From Adiantum capillus-veneris (Eukaryota > Streptophyta > Polypodiopsida > Polypodiales > Pteridaceae), in the NCBI GenBank assembly GCA_014529385.2, contig CM043947.1, positions 122,956,891-123,020,890 on the forward strand: a stretch of DNA of 64,000 nt. Reading direction: 5' to 3'. Of the stretch, positions 1-11,640 are shown piece after piece. Below the pieces are notes generated by a model. The model was not told where the DNA came from, ran no database searches, and saw only the letters and a program-made list of their open reading frames with translations. The first letter of the stretch is position 1; each line of letters begins with the position of its first letter. The position numbers and the translations under genes are program-made.

Positions 1-8
1 ATGTATAA

Positions 9-109
<101 letters not shown>

Positions 110-790
110 CATGCTTACCACGATCATCGACTGCCCTTGTTAACAACCCATCAAGAACTTTTCAACCCATGCCAACTTCTCTCATAATGCCACATGCCTT
201 TAGCACTCTCCAAAAACACTACAATGCACATATCTTGATCAAGAATATTAAGAAGTAATAAATAACATCATTAAAAATTTGGATAACTTGTACTTGATAG
301 AGTTTAAGTTGCAAAAATATGTTTTTTTTTTCTTTTTTTGCCATTTGAAGCTTCGCTTTGACTAGTTTTACGGGATTGGGCCCACTCACCCACACCCACA
401 TGTCTCAGGGGTTGAACCATAGTGGGTGCGCTTAGAGCCTTTGTTCTTGATAAGCTTTGGCTAGCATCCTTTGACCACTTTCACCTCTAAAGGATGCATG
501 TTGACAACCTTTAGCTTCCTTTCTTATCTTGTGCTACACTCAATTACAAACTTCTACCATGATTTCATTGATCAACAATATCCAAAAATTTCTAGAAAGG
601 TAAAGAGCGAGCGAGTTTCCCCATGCAACAACCAATATCAAGCTCACAATCAAGAAAGGTTCACCATTTTCTCCTACAGATATCTAACCAAGTTTTGCTA
701 CACACTCATTCAGCAAACAACCTATACTTGTCAAATCTTCCATATCCCCTCTTCTTGCTTGAAACTAAGAATCCTTAATATTGACCATAG
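110..790. other. Non-coding stretch with a dispersed-repeat fragment
   Basis: No gene is recognisable. Positions about 355-440 (GCTTCG, then ACGGGATTGGGCCC, CCCACACCCACATG, GTTGAACCATAGTGGG) resemble positions about 32909-33050, so this is part of an interspersed repeat of unknown class. The rest is AT-rich with short chance frames. Confidence 0.5.
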
Positions 791-818
791 AAAGAGGTAG
801 CACAAACACATTCTCCTC

Positions 819-889
819 CCCCCCCCCCCCCCCCCCAATCCCCGTCTCTCTCTAAATAGATCCTAGAATAATAAAACTTTGCTTCTCCT

Positions 890-961
<72 letters not shown>
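819..961. repeat. Poly-C tract and long (TC)n microsatellite
   Basis: A poly-C run at about 819-836 is followed by a (TC)n tract at about 893-961. The Arg-Glu frames on the minus strand are translations of the repeat, not genes. Confidence 0.95.
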
Positions 962-964
<3 letters not shown>

Positions 965-1109
965 CCAATAAGAAAGGGAGAGCAAGAGAACACAAATTTT
1001 GATATAATGTGCATTTTAGTCCATTACCTGTTGATGTCATCTACCATTGTCAAGGACTACCACTACAAAAGGAGTTAGGTCTTCGAGCGAGCTATACGGA
1101 GCAAGCTTT

Positions 1110-1330
1110 GGAGAGAGTTTTTTTTTTTTTAGGACCACCCTCCCTACCTCCCCTTCCTCCTCTTCCCTTGTTCCTCCTCCTCAGCCTCCTCTTTCAACAT
1201 CCTCCCTCTCCTCCACTTCCTCCCTCCATCTCCTCCTCTAGCCGCCCTACTTTCCTCCTCTAATCGCTCTCTCTCCATCTCCTCACGCCTTCCTCAAGGT
1301 CCTCTTCTCCCACTCCCTTCGTCCCCTACC

Positions 1331-1369
<39 letters not shown>

Positions 1370-1411
1370 CCTTTATCCCTCTCAGTCTCCCTTTGTCTAT
1401 CTCTTACTCCC

Positions 1412-1472
<61 letters not shown>

Positions 1473-1590
1473 TTTGTGTGTGTGTGTGTCTCCCCGCCTC
1501 TCAATCTTTCTCTCCCTCTCCCTCCCTCTATCCTCTAACTCTCCTTTCCCCCTCCCTCTCACTCTCCGACTCTTTCCCTTTCACCTCTCT
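1110..1590. repeat. Polypyrimidine region with two (TC)n tracts
   Basis: A CT-rich stretch with pure (TC)n blocks at about 1333-1368 and 1415-1469, followed by a short GT run. Almost all bases of the plus strand are C or T. No gene is seen in either strand. Confidence 0.85.
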
Positions 1591-1647
1591 CTGTAATGAA
1601 AATGAAATATGACTTATTTATTGCCGGGTGACATGTGAAAAAAGCTA

Positions 1648-1956
1648 AGGATTATGTGAAAGGACATCACATTTATGTATATTTTATTAATCAAGTGCTC
1701 TTTATGAGCTATGGCCATTTATGTCCCGCTTGCCATTATGTATTCACTTTTGAGAATTCAAGAAATCTATAAATAAGTACGTGCAAGCTCACTCCTGCAC
1801 AGGGGGGAGATTGCACCCAGTGCCTATGTCTATTCTTCTCTCCTCTCCTCTCTTCTCTCTCACCGTGCCGGTCTACTCTAGGAGGTGCATCTGCACGTGC
1901 ACGCTACTTTTTCTTGTTCTTTGTCTCTCTTGTGTCAGACTTGCTATGGATTCTAT
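1648..1956 (+). mobile_element. Truncated LTR of a copia-type family (copy A)
   Basis: This matches two other stretches of the window, about 41687-42091 and 58965-59375. All three share CTATAAATA (here near 1769), then GTGCAAG, GGGGAGATTGCACCCA, a TTCTCTCTTCTC-rich block and CTAGGAGG..GCATCTGCACGTGC. Copy B ends at a primer-binding site for initiator Met tRNA, which identifies the family as an LTR. Copy A stops where the gypsy 5' LTR begins. Confidence 0.6.
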
Positions 1957-2496
1957 GGTTACTATTCTATTATGTTATGCTAAGCAAGAAGAGTGATGGT
2001 AAGTGAGAAACTATTTTTTGTTCCTATGGATGATTCTTCTTCCTCTTCCCTACCCTCATTCCCCGCTAGCTCTCCCCACCTTCGAAGGTGTTTGAGGCCT
2101 TGGGACTGAGGCTTGGGATAGTTAATGCTTTTTGCAAAGTTTATGTTCTGCCTGTGATGCATGAAGCTTTCCATCTTCATAGCATCACCAAGGTCACAAG
2201 TAACACAAAGATTGTATTGTAACAAGTCTCTCTTGATGGGAGAATCTATAATACAAACAGCTTTTGGAGGGGGGACTGGGCTCCAAGTAAATCCGGTCCT
2301 CAACTATTGTAATGTTCTATAATACTCTCTCTCTCTTGCAAAAGTATTGTTCATGCCAAGTTAATTAAGTACTATGTTCATGTTGCTACCATCAATTAAG
2401 TTCACCCTTTATGTTCTCAAAGTAATCTCACAAAAAAGCTCACTCTAATTCTCATAATTTCGCTATTCTCAAAGTTCATCGGCCATTTACACTACG
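1957..2496 (+). mobile_element. Truncated 5' LTR of gypsy element 1
   Basis: Closely matches the end of the 3' LTR at about 9222-9751 (both contain GCTAAGCAAGAAGAGTGATG and the CTTCGAAGGTGTTTGA block). The first part of the LTR is missing and other sequence adjoins at 1957, so the 5' target duplication is lost. It ends just before the primer-binding site at 2498. Confidence 0.8.
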
Positions 2497-2497
2497 T

Positions 2498-2510
2498 TGG
2501 TATCAAAACA
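2498..2510 (+). promoter_or_regulatory. Retrotransposon primer-binding site
   Basis: TGGTATCAAAACA directly follows the LTR end. It resembles the usual plant TGGTATCAGAGC, complementary to the 3' end of initiator Met tRNA, with two or three changes. Confidence 0.6.
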
Positions 2511-3133
2511 TTTGGTTTTTCTTTTCTTGCTTAAGAAGAGAGGTCCTTAAGTAGCCTATTAATGGTTGATTTTGTTAATTATATTAGGGTAAGTGGAACT
2601 GGGATCTATTATCAGTTTTGTTGAGCCCACTATGTGGGATATGGTGCACACCTTGGGAGCTTTGGTTTTAATAATGGGGTCTTTTAGACTTTCCTACGGC
2701 TTTACCATTATTAAGCCATAAGAAGTCTGAAAGGAGCTATCCCTTGGCAATTCTATTATGTTAGACCCACCCTAATACTCTCTATAATTAACCAATTTGA
2801 GTCGTGGGTGTAGATACTTAAGTGCTTATTTTCAAAGGCTAAGAGGAGTAGCAACTAAGGTTTTGAATTGCCAAAGATACACTAAGAAAACACATAAGTA
2901 TAATTAGCATGGCTGACAATAACCAAGAGAGTAGAATAAACATTGATAACTTTGATTTTGCACATGAAGGTGCTAATGATGATGCCCCCATGTTTATCAA
3001 TTATCTTGTTACTAGGTTGCATCAAGCTATGGACAACCCTACTTTGCAACACGAAGTTACTCAACAAATTTGTGCTTATGGGATTTCCTTCCTCTCCAAG
3101 AGGAGAGAGAGCTTAGGAGGCCTCTTGATGAGC

Positions 3134-3138
3134 CAAAA
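3134..3138. repeat. Target-site duplication of copia insertion, left copy
   Basis: CAAAA occurs here directly before the element's TG end and again at 4165-4169 directly after its CA end. In the uninterrupted gypsy element 2 the gag reads straight across this point. Confidence 0.9.
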
Positions 3139-3351
3139 TGATGAGCGTGTGTAGCGCGTATACGGAGTGTGTGCAAGAGAGGGGAAGAAGAGAAATGGGG
3201 AAGGGGGAGATACACAGGCAGCCACTGTGTGGGTTAGTGGAGAAGAAAGAGAAGAGAGGTCAACTCTTCCTCTTTCTCTCCCTATATTGAATAGGGGAAA
3301 TTAAAGTGTACAAGGGTGGTTTCCCACGGCCACCTAGCCTACACCCCAACA
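3139..3351 (-). repeat. 3' LTR of the deleted copia element
   Basis: 213 bp, TGATG...CAACA ends. Its last 129 bp recur at 4036-4164 with only a few differences, so insertion looks fairly recent. Confidence 0.85.
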
Positions 3352-3434
3352 ACCTCCCACTTGAAGGTCATGGTGGCCAATAGTGGCATTAATATAGTTA
3401 GTCTATACAAAATTGATGAAGCATTGCCGAGGCT

Positions 3435-4016
3435 TCATCCTACACCCATAAGTATTATACAATGTGTAAATCGCTTCGAGGCTAGGCTCTTTGTGAGAGC
3501 ATCTGCGGGGTTGTCGTCAGTGTGAACATTGACAAGCTCCATACGCTTGCCAGCCAATGCATCTCGTATGACATGGTATCTGACCTCCATGTGTTTCGAC
3601 TTTGAGTGAAACACTGGATTCTTTGCCAAAGCAATGGCACTCTGACTATCACAATGTAGTACTGGAACCTCGTGAATGCCCAAAACTCCCACTAGACGAG
3701 CCAACCATATGGCTTCCTTGCTGGAGTCAGACGCAGCAACATATTTTGCCTCAGTGGTAGATGAAGACGTGCAATCTTGGAGACACGATCTCCAAGAGAT
3801 AGCTGCTCCAACAAACATGAATACATAGCCAGATGTGGATCTTCTACGATCCACGCAACCCGTATAATCCGCATCCGTGTAACCTACAATAGATGCATCA
3901 CTATTTCTGAAGCGTAAGCACTTGCTCGCTGTACCTTTCAAATATCTGAGGATTTTCTTCACTGCTTCCCAATGCTTCTTGCCAGGGTTTGCCATGTACC
4001 TACTAACCACTCCCAC
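3435..4016 (-). pseudogene. pol: Copia pol remnant: end of reverse transcriptase and RNase H
   Basis: A 193-aa open frame without its upstream part. Copia hallmarks occur in order: KKILRYLKGTAS, YTDADYTGCVDRRRSTSGY (RNase H Asp), ISWRS, a TEAKYVAAS block, HCDSQSAIALAKNPVFHSKS with KHMEVRYHVIRD, and DNPADALTKSL at the C terminus. No complete polymerase is present, so it is a fragment although the frame is open. Confidence 0.9.
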
Positions 4017-4035
4017 TGCAAGTGCAATGTCTGGT

Positions 4036-4164
4036 CACTGTGTGGGTTAGTGGAGAAGAAAGAGAAGAGAGGTCAACTCTTCCTCTTTCTCTCCCTATAT
4101 TGAATAGGGGAAATTAAAGTGCACAAGGGTGGTTTCCCACGGCCACCTGGCCTACACCCCATCA
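4036..4164 (-). repeat. Partial 5' LTR of the deleted copia element
   Basis: 129 bp beginning CACTGTGTGGG, nearly identical to 3223-3351; the LTR's other 84 bp are deleted. Followed by the CAAAA duplication at 4165-4169. Confidence 0.85.
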
Positions 4165-5319
4165 CAAAAGAAGACTCTCTCCCATACGAGAGGAGAAATC
4201 CAAAGAGCAAGAAAGCGATGAATCCCTGAGTTCCTCTGAAGATGTGGCTCCACGAAGACAGTGGTCTAGACGATTGCCAACTCCTCCCATGAGGAAGCGG
4301 TCAACACACAGTCCTTCTCCTCGTCACTCTAAAAGGGAAGAGAGGAAACAAAGGAAGAAAAGGTCAAGAAAGAGGCCACCCTCTTCCCCTTCTTCTCCCG
4401 ACGAAATCTATGTCTATTCTCCTAGAGAATACAAGAGGGGAGGACATCACAAATCACACCCTGCATGGCAAAGATCACAAAAGCTCAAGAAGCTCAAAGA
4501 GGGAGGAAAGAGTATCTCTTTTTCTCACCTATGATGGCACCTTGGGTGCCACCAACAAAGTATTGGCCTTCATCCAATAATTTGATGCGGCCTTTGGAGA
4601 CGAGGGCTTCATGGAGTCCTCTAAGCTACACCATGTAGCTATGCACTTCCAAAAATTGGCGCGTCAATGGTGGGCTATCATTCGTGGAACTACGAGTTTC
4701 CATCATGAAGCAAGCGATGTAAAGGACAAAGTACTTACCGAATGGCGCAGTTTGAAGATTCTCTCATATGAGTCTATTAACAAATATGTGGACAAGTTTT
4801 TGGATTTACATCCCCAGGCTACTGTCTTCCAAAAGATAGACTTTGCCAAGCAAAAACAACAATTTTGTGCGGGATTACCTGAAGAAATGGCCGAGCATGT
4901 CAACTCCCAACGGCCTGGTTCTATCACCGAAGCACACCATGGTTGCTTCTCACATCAATTTTCAACAAGGGGCTAGATGGAATGTCAAACCCGTGGAAAA
5001 CAAAGACAAAAATTATGCAAAGGGGAAAACCAATGCCCAATTTTCTTTCCAAGGCACTTCCTACAACAACAACAATAGGTCCAAGGAGAAGGGAGTTTAT
5101 AAAGGTAAAAATAAACTCTCTCGTGAAGAGCTTGAAGCTTTTCTCGAGGACCATAAGTGTTTTAAGTGTGGGGAGCAAGGACATGGCTATTGTTCTTGCC
5201 CCAAGGAAAATGCTCGCAATGAGACTCCTAGTTCTTCCACCATGGACGCTCCAAAAGAGGATTCTCATTGCAAAGGATCGTCTCTCTCCTATTCTTGGAA
5301 AAGGTAAGGGAGAATGATG

Positions 5320-8300
5320 CCTTCCTCTTGTTTGACCATGGCTCTACTCACAACTTCATATCAACGGTGTTGGCCACCAAGTTGGGCATTCAAGCTTTTG
5401 AGATGGGAGACATTGTAACGGCAACCACAGCTTTCAAGGGACAACAAGCCTTCGTTACTCCCTTCATCGGGAAGTTGAGACTTTATGTCCAAAGATATGT
5501 TGATAAAGAATAATTTTTCATCTCTCCTCTCCAACATGAGGATGCTATCCTAGGGGCACCATGGTTTGATTGCATGGCTACCAACATGAAGTTCCTTGAA
5601 AGGAGAATCTACTTCTCCTACAGGGGAAAGAACATGTATATAGATTCTAATGGGTCTAGTCGTACTATACCACTTGTAAATTCACCAGTTTTTGATAAGT
5701 CAATGAAAAGCTCGATTTTTGCATACATGCTTTTTGTCAAAGAATCCACTAATGGCGCTAATGATTTAGCAAATGAAAATGGTAGGAATCAAGAGGAGTT
5801 GGACTTGTCTACTTTTCTAAATAGATTCCAAGATGTTTTCATCGATGATATCCCTATGGACTTACCTCCAAAATTAGGGGATGATGATCATCGAATTGAG
5901 CTCCTACCAGGAAGCTCGCCTCCTAGCAAGCCTCCTTATCAAGTTTCCCAGGCACAACAAGAGGAGATCATGAGGCAAGTACAAGAATTGGTAGACAAAG
6001 GGATGGTGAGGCCTAGCTCCTCTCCCTTTTGTTCTCCAGTCCTTTTAGTGCAAAAGAAAGATGGTACATACCGTATGTGTGTGGATTATCAAGCATTAAA
6101 CCATATCACTATTATCAAAAACAGATTTCCCATGCCTCTGGTAGCTACAAGTCTCTACCTACTTTAGTAGGATTGACCTTAAAAGGCTATCATCAAATAA
6201 GGATAGTGGATGAAGATATCCTAAAGACCGCATTTCGTACAATGTTTGGTCTTTATGAATATCTAGTCATGCCTTTTGGCTTGACCGATGCACTAGCCAC
6301 ATTCAATCGTTTGATGGAGAAAACATTTAGATCCTACCCCAAGTTCACTAAAGTGTTCTTTGATGACATCATCATCTACTCCAAGTCCTTGGAGGAACAC
6401 AAGCAACATCTCCAAGTGATTTTTCAAGCATTGAGGGAGAACAAGCTTTTTCTCAACCAAAAGGAAAGCAATTTTTTCCTTCAAGAGATTCAATACTTAG
6501 GTCATATTATCTCTGAAGATGGTATCCGTATGGATCCATTGAAGTTAGAGGTAATAAAAGCATGGCCTAATCCAAGGAATCTACATGAGCGAAGAAGCTT
6601 TATTAGTATGTTTGCATAATAAAGATGCTTCATAGCAAAATTTTCTCAAATAGCAGGACCACTACATGACTTAACAAAGAAGAACATTAAGTATTCATGG
6701 ACTACTACGGAGAAAAATGCTTTTGACAAGCTCAAAGAGAAGCTTACCTCACAACTAGACCTCATCCTTCTAAATCTCTCAAAGCCATTTGAGATCCAAT
6801 GTGATGCTTGTGGTGATTGCCTTGGAGCAATCTTGCTTCAAGAAGGGCATGCCATAGCATATGAGAACCGAAGGCTCAATACTAATGATTGGGTCTTGGG
6901 CATTTATCAGAAAGAGCTTTTAGCTGTTCTACATGTCCTAGACACATGGAAACACTATTTATTGGGGATTCCATTCATTTTACAAATAGTCCATTAAAGT
7001 CTCAAGTACTTCATGACGCAAGCCAAGCTTTCTAACAAACAAATGAGGTGGGCAAACTTTCTTTCACCATTTTTTTTTAATATCTGGTAAGCACAATCAA
7101 GTGGCTAATGCACTTTCACGGTGACCAAAAGTCAATGCGGAGTCTATAGCACCTCACAATGATCTATCTCCTATGATAGACGAGTATGCTACTGACCCTG
7201 ACTTTAAAGATGTAATGTTAGCCCTTGCTTTGGGGAAGAAAGAGGAACCGTTCACCTTGCATATGGTTATCTTCTCCATGGAAATAGGCTATGTGTTACC
7301 CACTCTCTTCGTGAGAAAGTCATGTATGAATCCCATGCTCCTCCCTATGTGGGGCATAGAGGCATTCAACCTACTCTTTGAGGAGTAGAGACGTACTTCT
7401 ATTGGCCTACCATGAAAGTGGACATACAAAATTATGTTTCCAAATGTGTGATATACCAAAAGACTAAGTATGATAGAGGGAAGAAACCTGGATTACTCCA
7501 ACCATTGCCAATACCTAGTTCACCGTGGGAGAGTATATCCATGGATTTTACCTTTGGATTACCCAAGTCTATACATGGGAATACAGGAATATGGACAATA
7601 GTCGACAGGTTTAGCAAGCAAGTACACTTTATTCCTGTCAAAAAGACTATTAAGGCACACCAAATGGCAACCATCTTTATATCTCAGATTTTCAAACACC
7701 AAGGATTACCAACATCCATCGTGTCAGATAGAGATCCTATAATAACCAGTAATTTTTAGAAAGGTCTCTTTGAAAATCTAGGTACAAGATTGAATTTCTC
7801 TTCGGACTATCACCCACAAATGGATGGCCAAAGTGAGATAGTTAATCTTACGATACTCGATCTACTAAAGACTTTACTTACCCCTTATAGAGTATGTGTA
7901 CAATAATATTGTCCATACTACTATGGGAAAAGCACCTTTTGAGATCAGAGAGGGAAGACCTAAAAGTCCCTTGCTACTTAAAATACATGGGAAGATCTTC
8001 GTTGATGAGTATAGCCGTTGACCTACAAGAATCTTTTCAAACGGTTAAGGAGGCTATATCCATCTCTCAACAAAGAGAAAAAGCTGTTGCTGACAAGCAC
8101 AGAAGGGCCTTAACATTCAAAGAAAATGATTGGGGCTTACTTAAGTTTACCAAGGCTCGATTGAAGCAAACGACGGGCAAAAATCCTACGGGCCATCAAA
8201 AATATTATGCTAAATTAGCAAAAAGATATTATGGTCCTTTTCAAATCTTGAAGCCAATCAATAACATGGCTTATCAACTCAAGTTTCCCAGCCTTTGGCT

Positions 8301-8583
8301 CATACACAATGCTTTTCATGTAAGCCTACTTAGGCCCTACAAAGGAGAGCCACCAAGAGAACCAATTATTGAAGACCCACCAAAAATCAAAGACCAAGAA
8401 GAGGTGCTACAACCCAAAGCTATCCTTTAGCATGAAGACAAGGTAGTACGGCATGGTAAGATTATCCGATGGTATCTTATTAAGTTCAAAAATTATCCAT
8501 TTGAAGATGCTAGATGGATGCAAGGAATACAGCTTAAGGATAGTATGAACCTTGTCCATGCTTACAATGCTGCACTAGAGTAA
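5320..8583 (+). pseudogene. pol: Gypsy element 1 pol (protease, RT, RNase H, integrase, chromodomain-like tail)
   Basis: Broken by many stops and frameshifts, but domains follow in order. The protease region has FDHGSTHNFIS near 5335, His in place of the Ser of DSG. Reverse transcriptase spans about 5930-6600, with the FFDDIIIYSKS active-site motif near 6360 and a short deletion near 6140-6180. RNase H is at about 6700-7000 and the integrase core at about 7540-7860 (HPQMDGQSE). The tail at about 8448-8583 (FKNYPFEDARW) is chromodomain-like, pointing to a chromovirus-type Ty3/gypsy element. Gene order is that of Ty3/gypsy. Confidence 0.85.
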
Positions 8584-8932
8584 GCAAATGTAAGTGCTTT
8601 CTAATGAACAATGTTTTTGTCTTATAAGACTAATCCTCTTTTGTGCACAAATTTAAATAGTATGCATGCTTAGAATCATATTTGTGATGACGACGTCACT
8701 CAAACACCAAGTAGAATTTGTCACTCTACTTTGGGAGTATGATATGGACTAAAGAGCAAACATGCTTGGGACAGCTACGTCTCCCAAGCACCAAATGGAC
8801 TAGTCACCCATTCTGGAATGATGTCACAAGGTGAAAAGGGATCCTCTAGCTGCTAAGAAATGTATACTAATGACTAAGACTTGATCTCTTCTACCTCATA
8901 GTCGAGGACGACTATGATTTTAGGAGAGGTAA

Positions 8933-9751
8933 TGTCATAAAATATAATATCTAACCAACCCAAATGATTTTTTCATATTAAACTGATCATTTAATGTGGG
9001 AGAATTAATGGGAACAAGGGTTAGAATATAGACATGTGCTTATGGGTCTGTCTCAACACGGGGCCAAGTTAAAGGGGTCCAAATGAGAGATAATGGAGCT
9101 TAAAGACCTTAGGGTTTAGCTTGTTGAGAAGTGGAGAGCCTACATCAACACTCTTGGCTATGGAATGAAAATCCAACCAAGAGCCATGCTTCAATGCTTA
9201 AGCTTGTCATCTTCTTCATCTTCATTACTATTCTATTATGCTATGCTAAGCAAGAAGAGTGATGATAAGTGAGAAACTATTTCTTTCTCCTATGAATGAT
9301 TCTTCTTCCTCTTCCCTACCCTCATTCCCCGCTAGCTCTCTCCATCTTCGAAGGTGTTTGAAGCCTTGGGACTCAGGCTTGGGATAGTTAATGCTTTTTG
9401 CAAAGTTTATTTTATGCTTGTGATACATGAAGCTTTCCATCTTCATAGCATCACCAATGTCACAAGGAACACACAGATTGTATTGTAACAAGTCTCTCTT
9501 GATGGGAGAATCTATAATACAAACGCCTTTTGACCGGCTCCAAGTAAATCTGGTCCTCAACTATTGTCCTGTTCTCTAATACTCTCTCTCTTGCAAAAGT
9601 ATTGTTCATGCCAAGTTAATTAAGTACTATGTTCATGTCGCTACCATGAATTAAGTTCACCCTCTATGTTCTCAAAGTAATCTCACAAAAATGCTCACTC
9701 TAATTCTCTTAATTCCACTATTCTCAAAATTCATAGGCCATTTACATTACA
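8933..9751 (+). mobile_element. 3' LTR of gypsy element 1
   Basis: Begins TGTCATAAAATATAATATC after the purine-rich TTTTAGGAGAGGTAA and ends near CATTTACATTACA. It shares its start and end with the LTRs of gypsy element 2 but is about half their length (819 against about 1600 bp), so an internal segment is missing. Confidence 0.8.
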
Positions 9752-9769
9752 TATATACATCAGCACCCA

Positions 9770-10560
9770 TCAAACAAGAAAAAAGTTTTGATTCAACCAA
9801 TTTACGATAGAATTGGTGTTTTTGGATGAGAACAACGTTTTCCAATTTTGGGCCCAAAACTAGAAATTTTGGTGTCCACATGGCTTCATATCTGGTGTGC
9901 TAAGATTTTCTACTATGTATATGCATCAAAAATCACAAAACATGCAAAAAAAAAATATGACTCGATCACTTTTTGATAGAATTAGTGTTTTTCGGTAAAA
10001 ACTATGTTTTTCTTTTTCGGGTCCAAATTTGAAGATTTGGGTGTCCGAATGGCTTCATATGTGGTGTGTTGAGATTATACCACGTAGCAGCACCCATCAA
10101 ACAAGAAAAAAGTTTTGATAAACAATCCCCAAACATATAGAAACTTATGACTCGATCACTTTTTGATAGATTAGCATTTTTATGAAATTTGCATTTTTTC
10201 GTTTCGGATCCAAATTTGAAGATTTGGGTGTCCGAATGGCTTCATATATGGTGTGTGGAGATTGAATACTACGTATATACATCAGCACCCATCAAATGAG
10301 AAAAAAGTAATGATTCAATCACTTTACAATATAATTCGTGTCTTTCGATGAAAATGGCTTTTTCCTAGTTTGCCCTAAAATTGGAGATTCTGGTGTCCAA
10401 CTCGTTTTATATCTTCTATGCTGGGATTTTGAACTATGTATATGCTTCATCAATCATCAAAACATGTACAAATCTTATGACTCAATCACTTTAACATTCA
10501 AACCCATATTCTCATCACGCTCATACTTCAAACTTCAGTCATCACCAATCTTTTCACCAT
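9770..10560. repeat. Satellite-like tandem repeat, about 4-5 units
   Basis: Diverged units of about 170-190 bp. Recurrent blocks are CAGCACCCATCAAAC, ACTCGATCACTTTTTGATAG, GTGTTTTTCGGT, GAAGATTTGGGTGTCC and ATGGCTTCATATnTGGTGTG. The last occurs near 9882, 10050 and 10236, with a weaker copy near 10400. No protein is encoded. Confidence 0.75.
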
Positions 10561-10926
10561 AGGCGTCATATTTTGATATTTAAACCTAGATAAAAAATAA
10601 CAAAGGTATCAAGTGCACCCCAAAGGGAGACTCTAACAAACATTGTTGCATTGAAGCCTTTAGGTTAAAATATATAGTACTAAACAAGATGATCCACACG
10701 TTTTTTTTTTTCTCTCTTTGTTTCCTTTTATGTGCTATGAGCACCATTTCCTTCAGGACTGCGTGTGGACTCCATTGTGTGCTCTACTTCCCCGTCGTAT
10801 GCTACAAAAACTACATTCAGATATTGGTTTGGCACATTGTATTCAACAAAAATTAATTTACTGTTCCAAATTTGTCTAAACATCATGGTTGGCAGCCATT
10901 GTAGACAATTACCTATTACATAGAGC
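10561..10926. other. No recognisable feature
   Basis: AT-rich sequence without a supported gene. A poly-T run lies near 10700. Confidence 0.4.
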
Positions 10927-11199
10927 CTATGACATACTTTGCTTACCTTTTTTGAAAGACTTGTTCTTCACATAATGTGATGCTAACCCAGGATATGCAT
11001 GTAGACCTTCTAGATATGGGAGTAAATTCATGAGAAGCACATTGTCATTGCTCGCTCCCTCATAACTTCTCAAGGTGATAAGTGTGTGAGGTGGGTTTTC
11101 GATTGCCTTCTTGGAGCTATCATCTACTAGAACAATGTCCAAAGGATCCGTGATGTATGGTGCAACCATTTGAGATCTAAAGTTCTTTAAAAATAGCAC
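10927..11199 (-). other. Unrecognised open frame, possibly a gene fragment
   Basis: A 90-aa frame with balanced, protein-like composition, including TDPLDIVLVDDSS and HTLITLRSYEGAS. I do not recognise the family. No promoter, introns or partner exons are evident. It lies downstream, in minus orientation, of gypsy element 3, so it may be a degraded captured exon or part of that element. Confidence 0.25.
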
Positions 11200-11269
11200 A
11201 TTGAATGATGGACATCGACCATCATTGTGTCTCTCTTCTCAGTGTCCTTGATACAAGCAAAACTTGAAA

Positions 11270-11578
11270 AATGTATCGTCGTACCCGGACGAGAGTGTTA
11301 AGGAGGGAGAGATAAAGAGAGAGCTAGAGGAGAGAGAGAGGGAGGAGAAAGAGTGTCTTAAAGAGGGAGAGGAAGGGTGGGAATGCAGAGGGAGAGAGAG
11401 GAGAGGGTGGGTGGAACAAGACAGAGATAAAGAAAGGGAAATAAATAGAGAAGAAAATAGACCATACCTGTTATTTGAAACAAAAAAAAATGATCTCTTT
11501 ATCCTCTCCTCCTCTTTTTCATATGTAGAGAGAGAGGATAATAGGGAGGGAGATTGAAACCAATAGAGAGAGAAATAG

Positions 11579-11620
<42 letters not shown>

Positions 11621-11640
11621 GTGTGAAAAAATATAGACAA
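11270..11640. repeat. Purine-rich region with (GA)n tract
   Basis: A GA-rich stretch with a pure (GA)n block at about 11584-11617. The long minus-strand Ser-Leu frame is a translation of it. Confidence 0.85.

Larger units (their letters stand above)
3139..4164 (-). mobile_element. Deleted Ty1/copia retrotransposon nested in gypsy gag
   Basis: The element has TG...CA ends (TGATGAGCG and CCCCATCA) and a CAAAA duplication on both sides. The left LTR, 3139-3351 (213 bp), is the 3' LTR in minus orientation, next to a purine-rich primer (minus strand AGTGGGAGGT). The right LTR survives only as 129 bp (4036-4164), matching 3223-3351 almost exactly. Between them only the RNase H end of pol remains, so one deletion removed gag, integrase, most reverse transcriptase and the start of the 5' LTR. 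Confidence 0.9.
2909..5310 (+). pseudogene. gag: Gypsy element 1 gag, interrupted
   Basis: The frame starts MADNNQESR, as in gypsy element 2 at 21410 (- strand). It is broken at 3138 by a copia insertion and resumes at 4165 with several frameshifts. A Ser/Arg/Lys-rich stretch (about 4244-4530) and the capsid-like part (about 4611-4980) follow. A zinc knuckle of CX2CX4HX4C form (CFKCGEQGHGYCSC) lies at about 5157-5200. Gag would bind and package the element RNA, but this copy cannot make a continuous protein. Confidence 0.8.

Noticed and set aside
775-1040. Arg-Glu-rich open frames as a nuclear protein
   Set aside because: They are translations of a (TC)n microsatellite; the same happens at 25670, 40099, 52411 and 59505.
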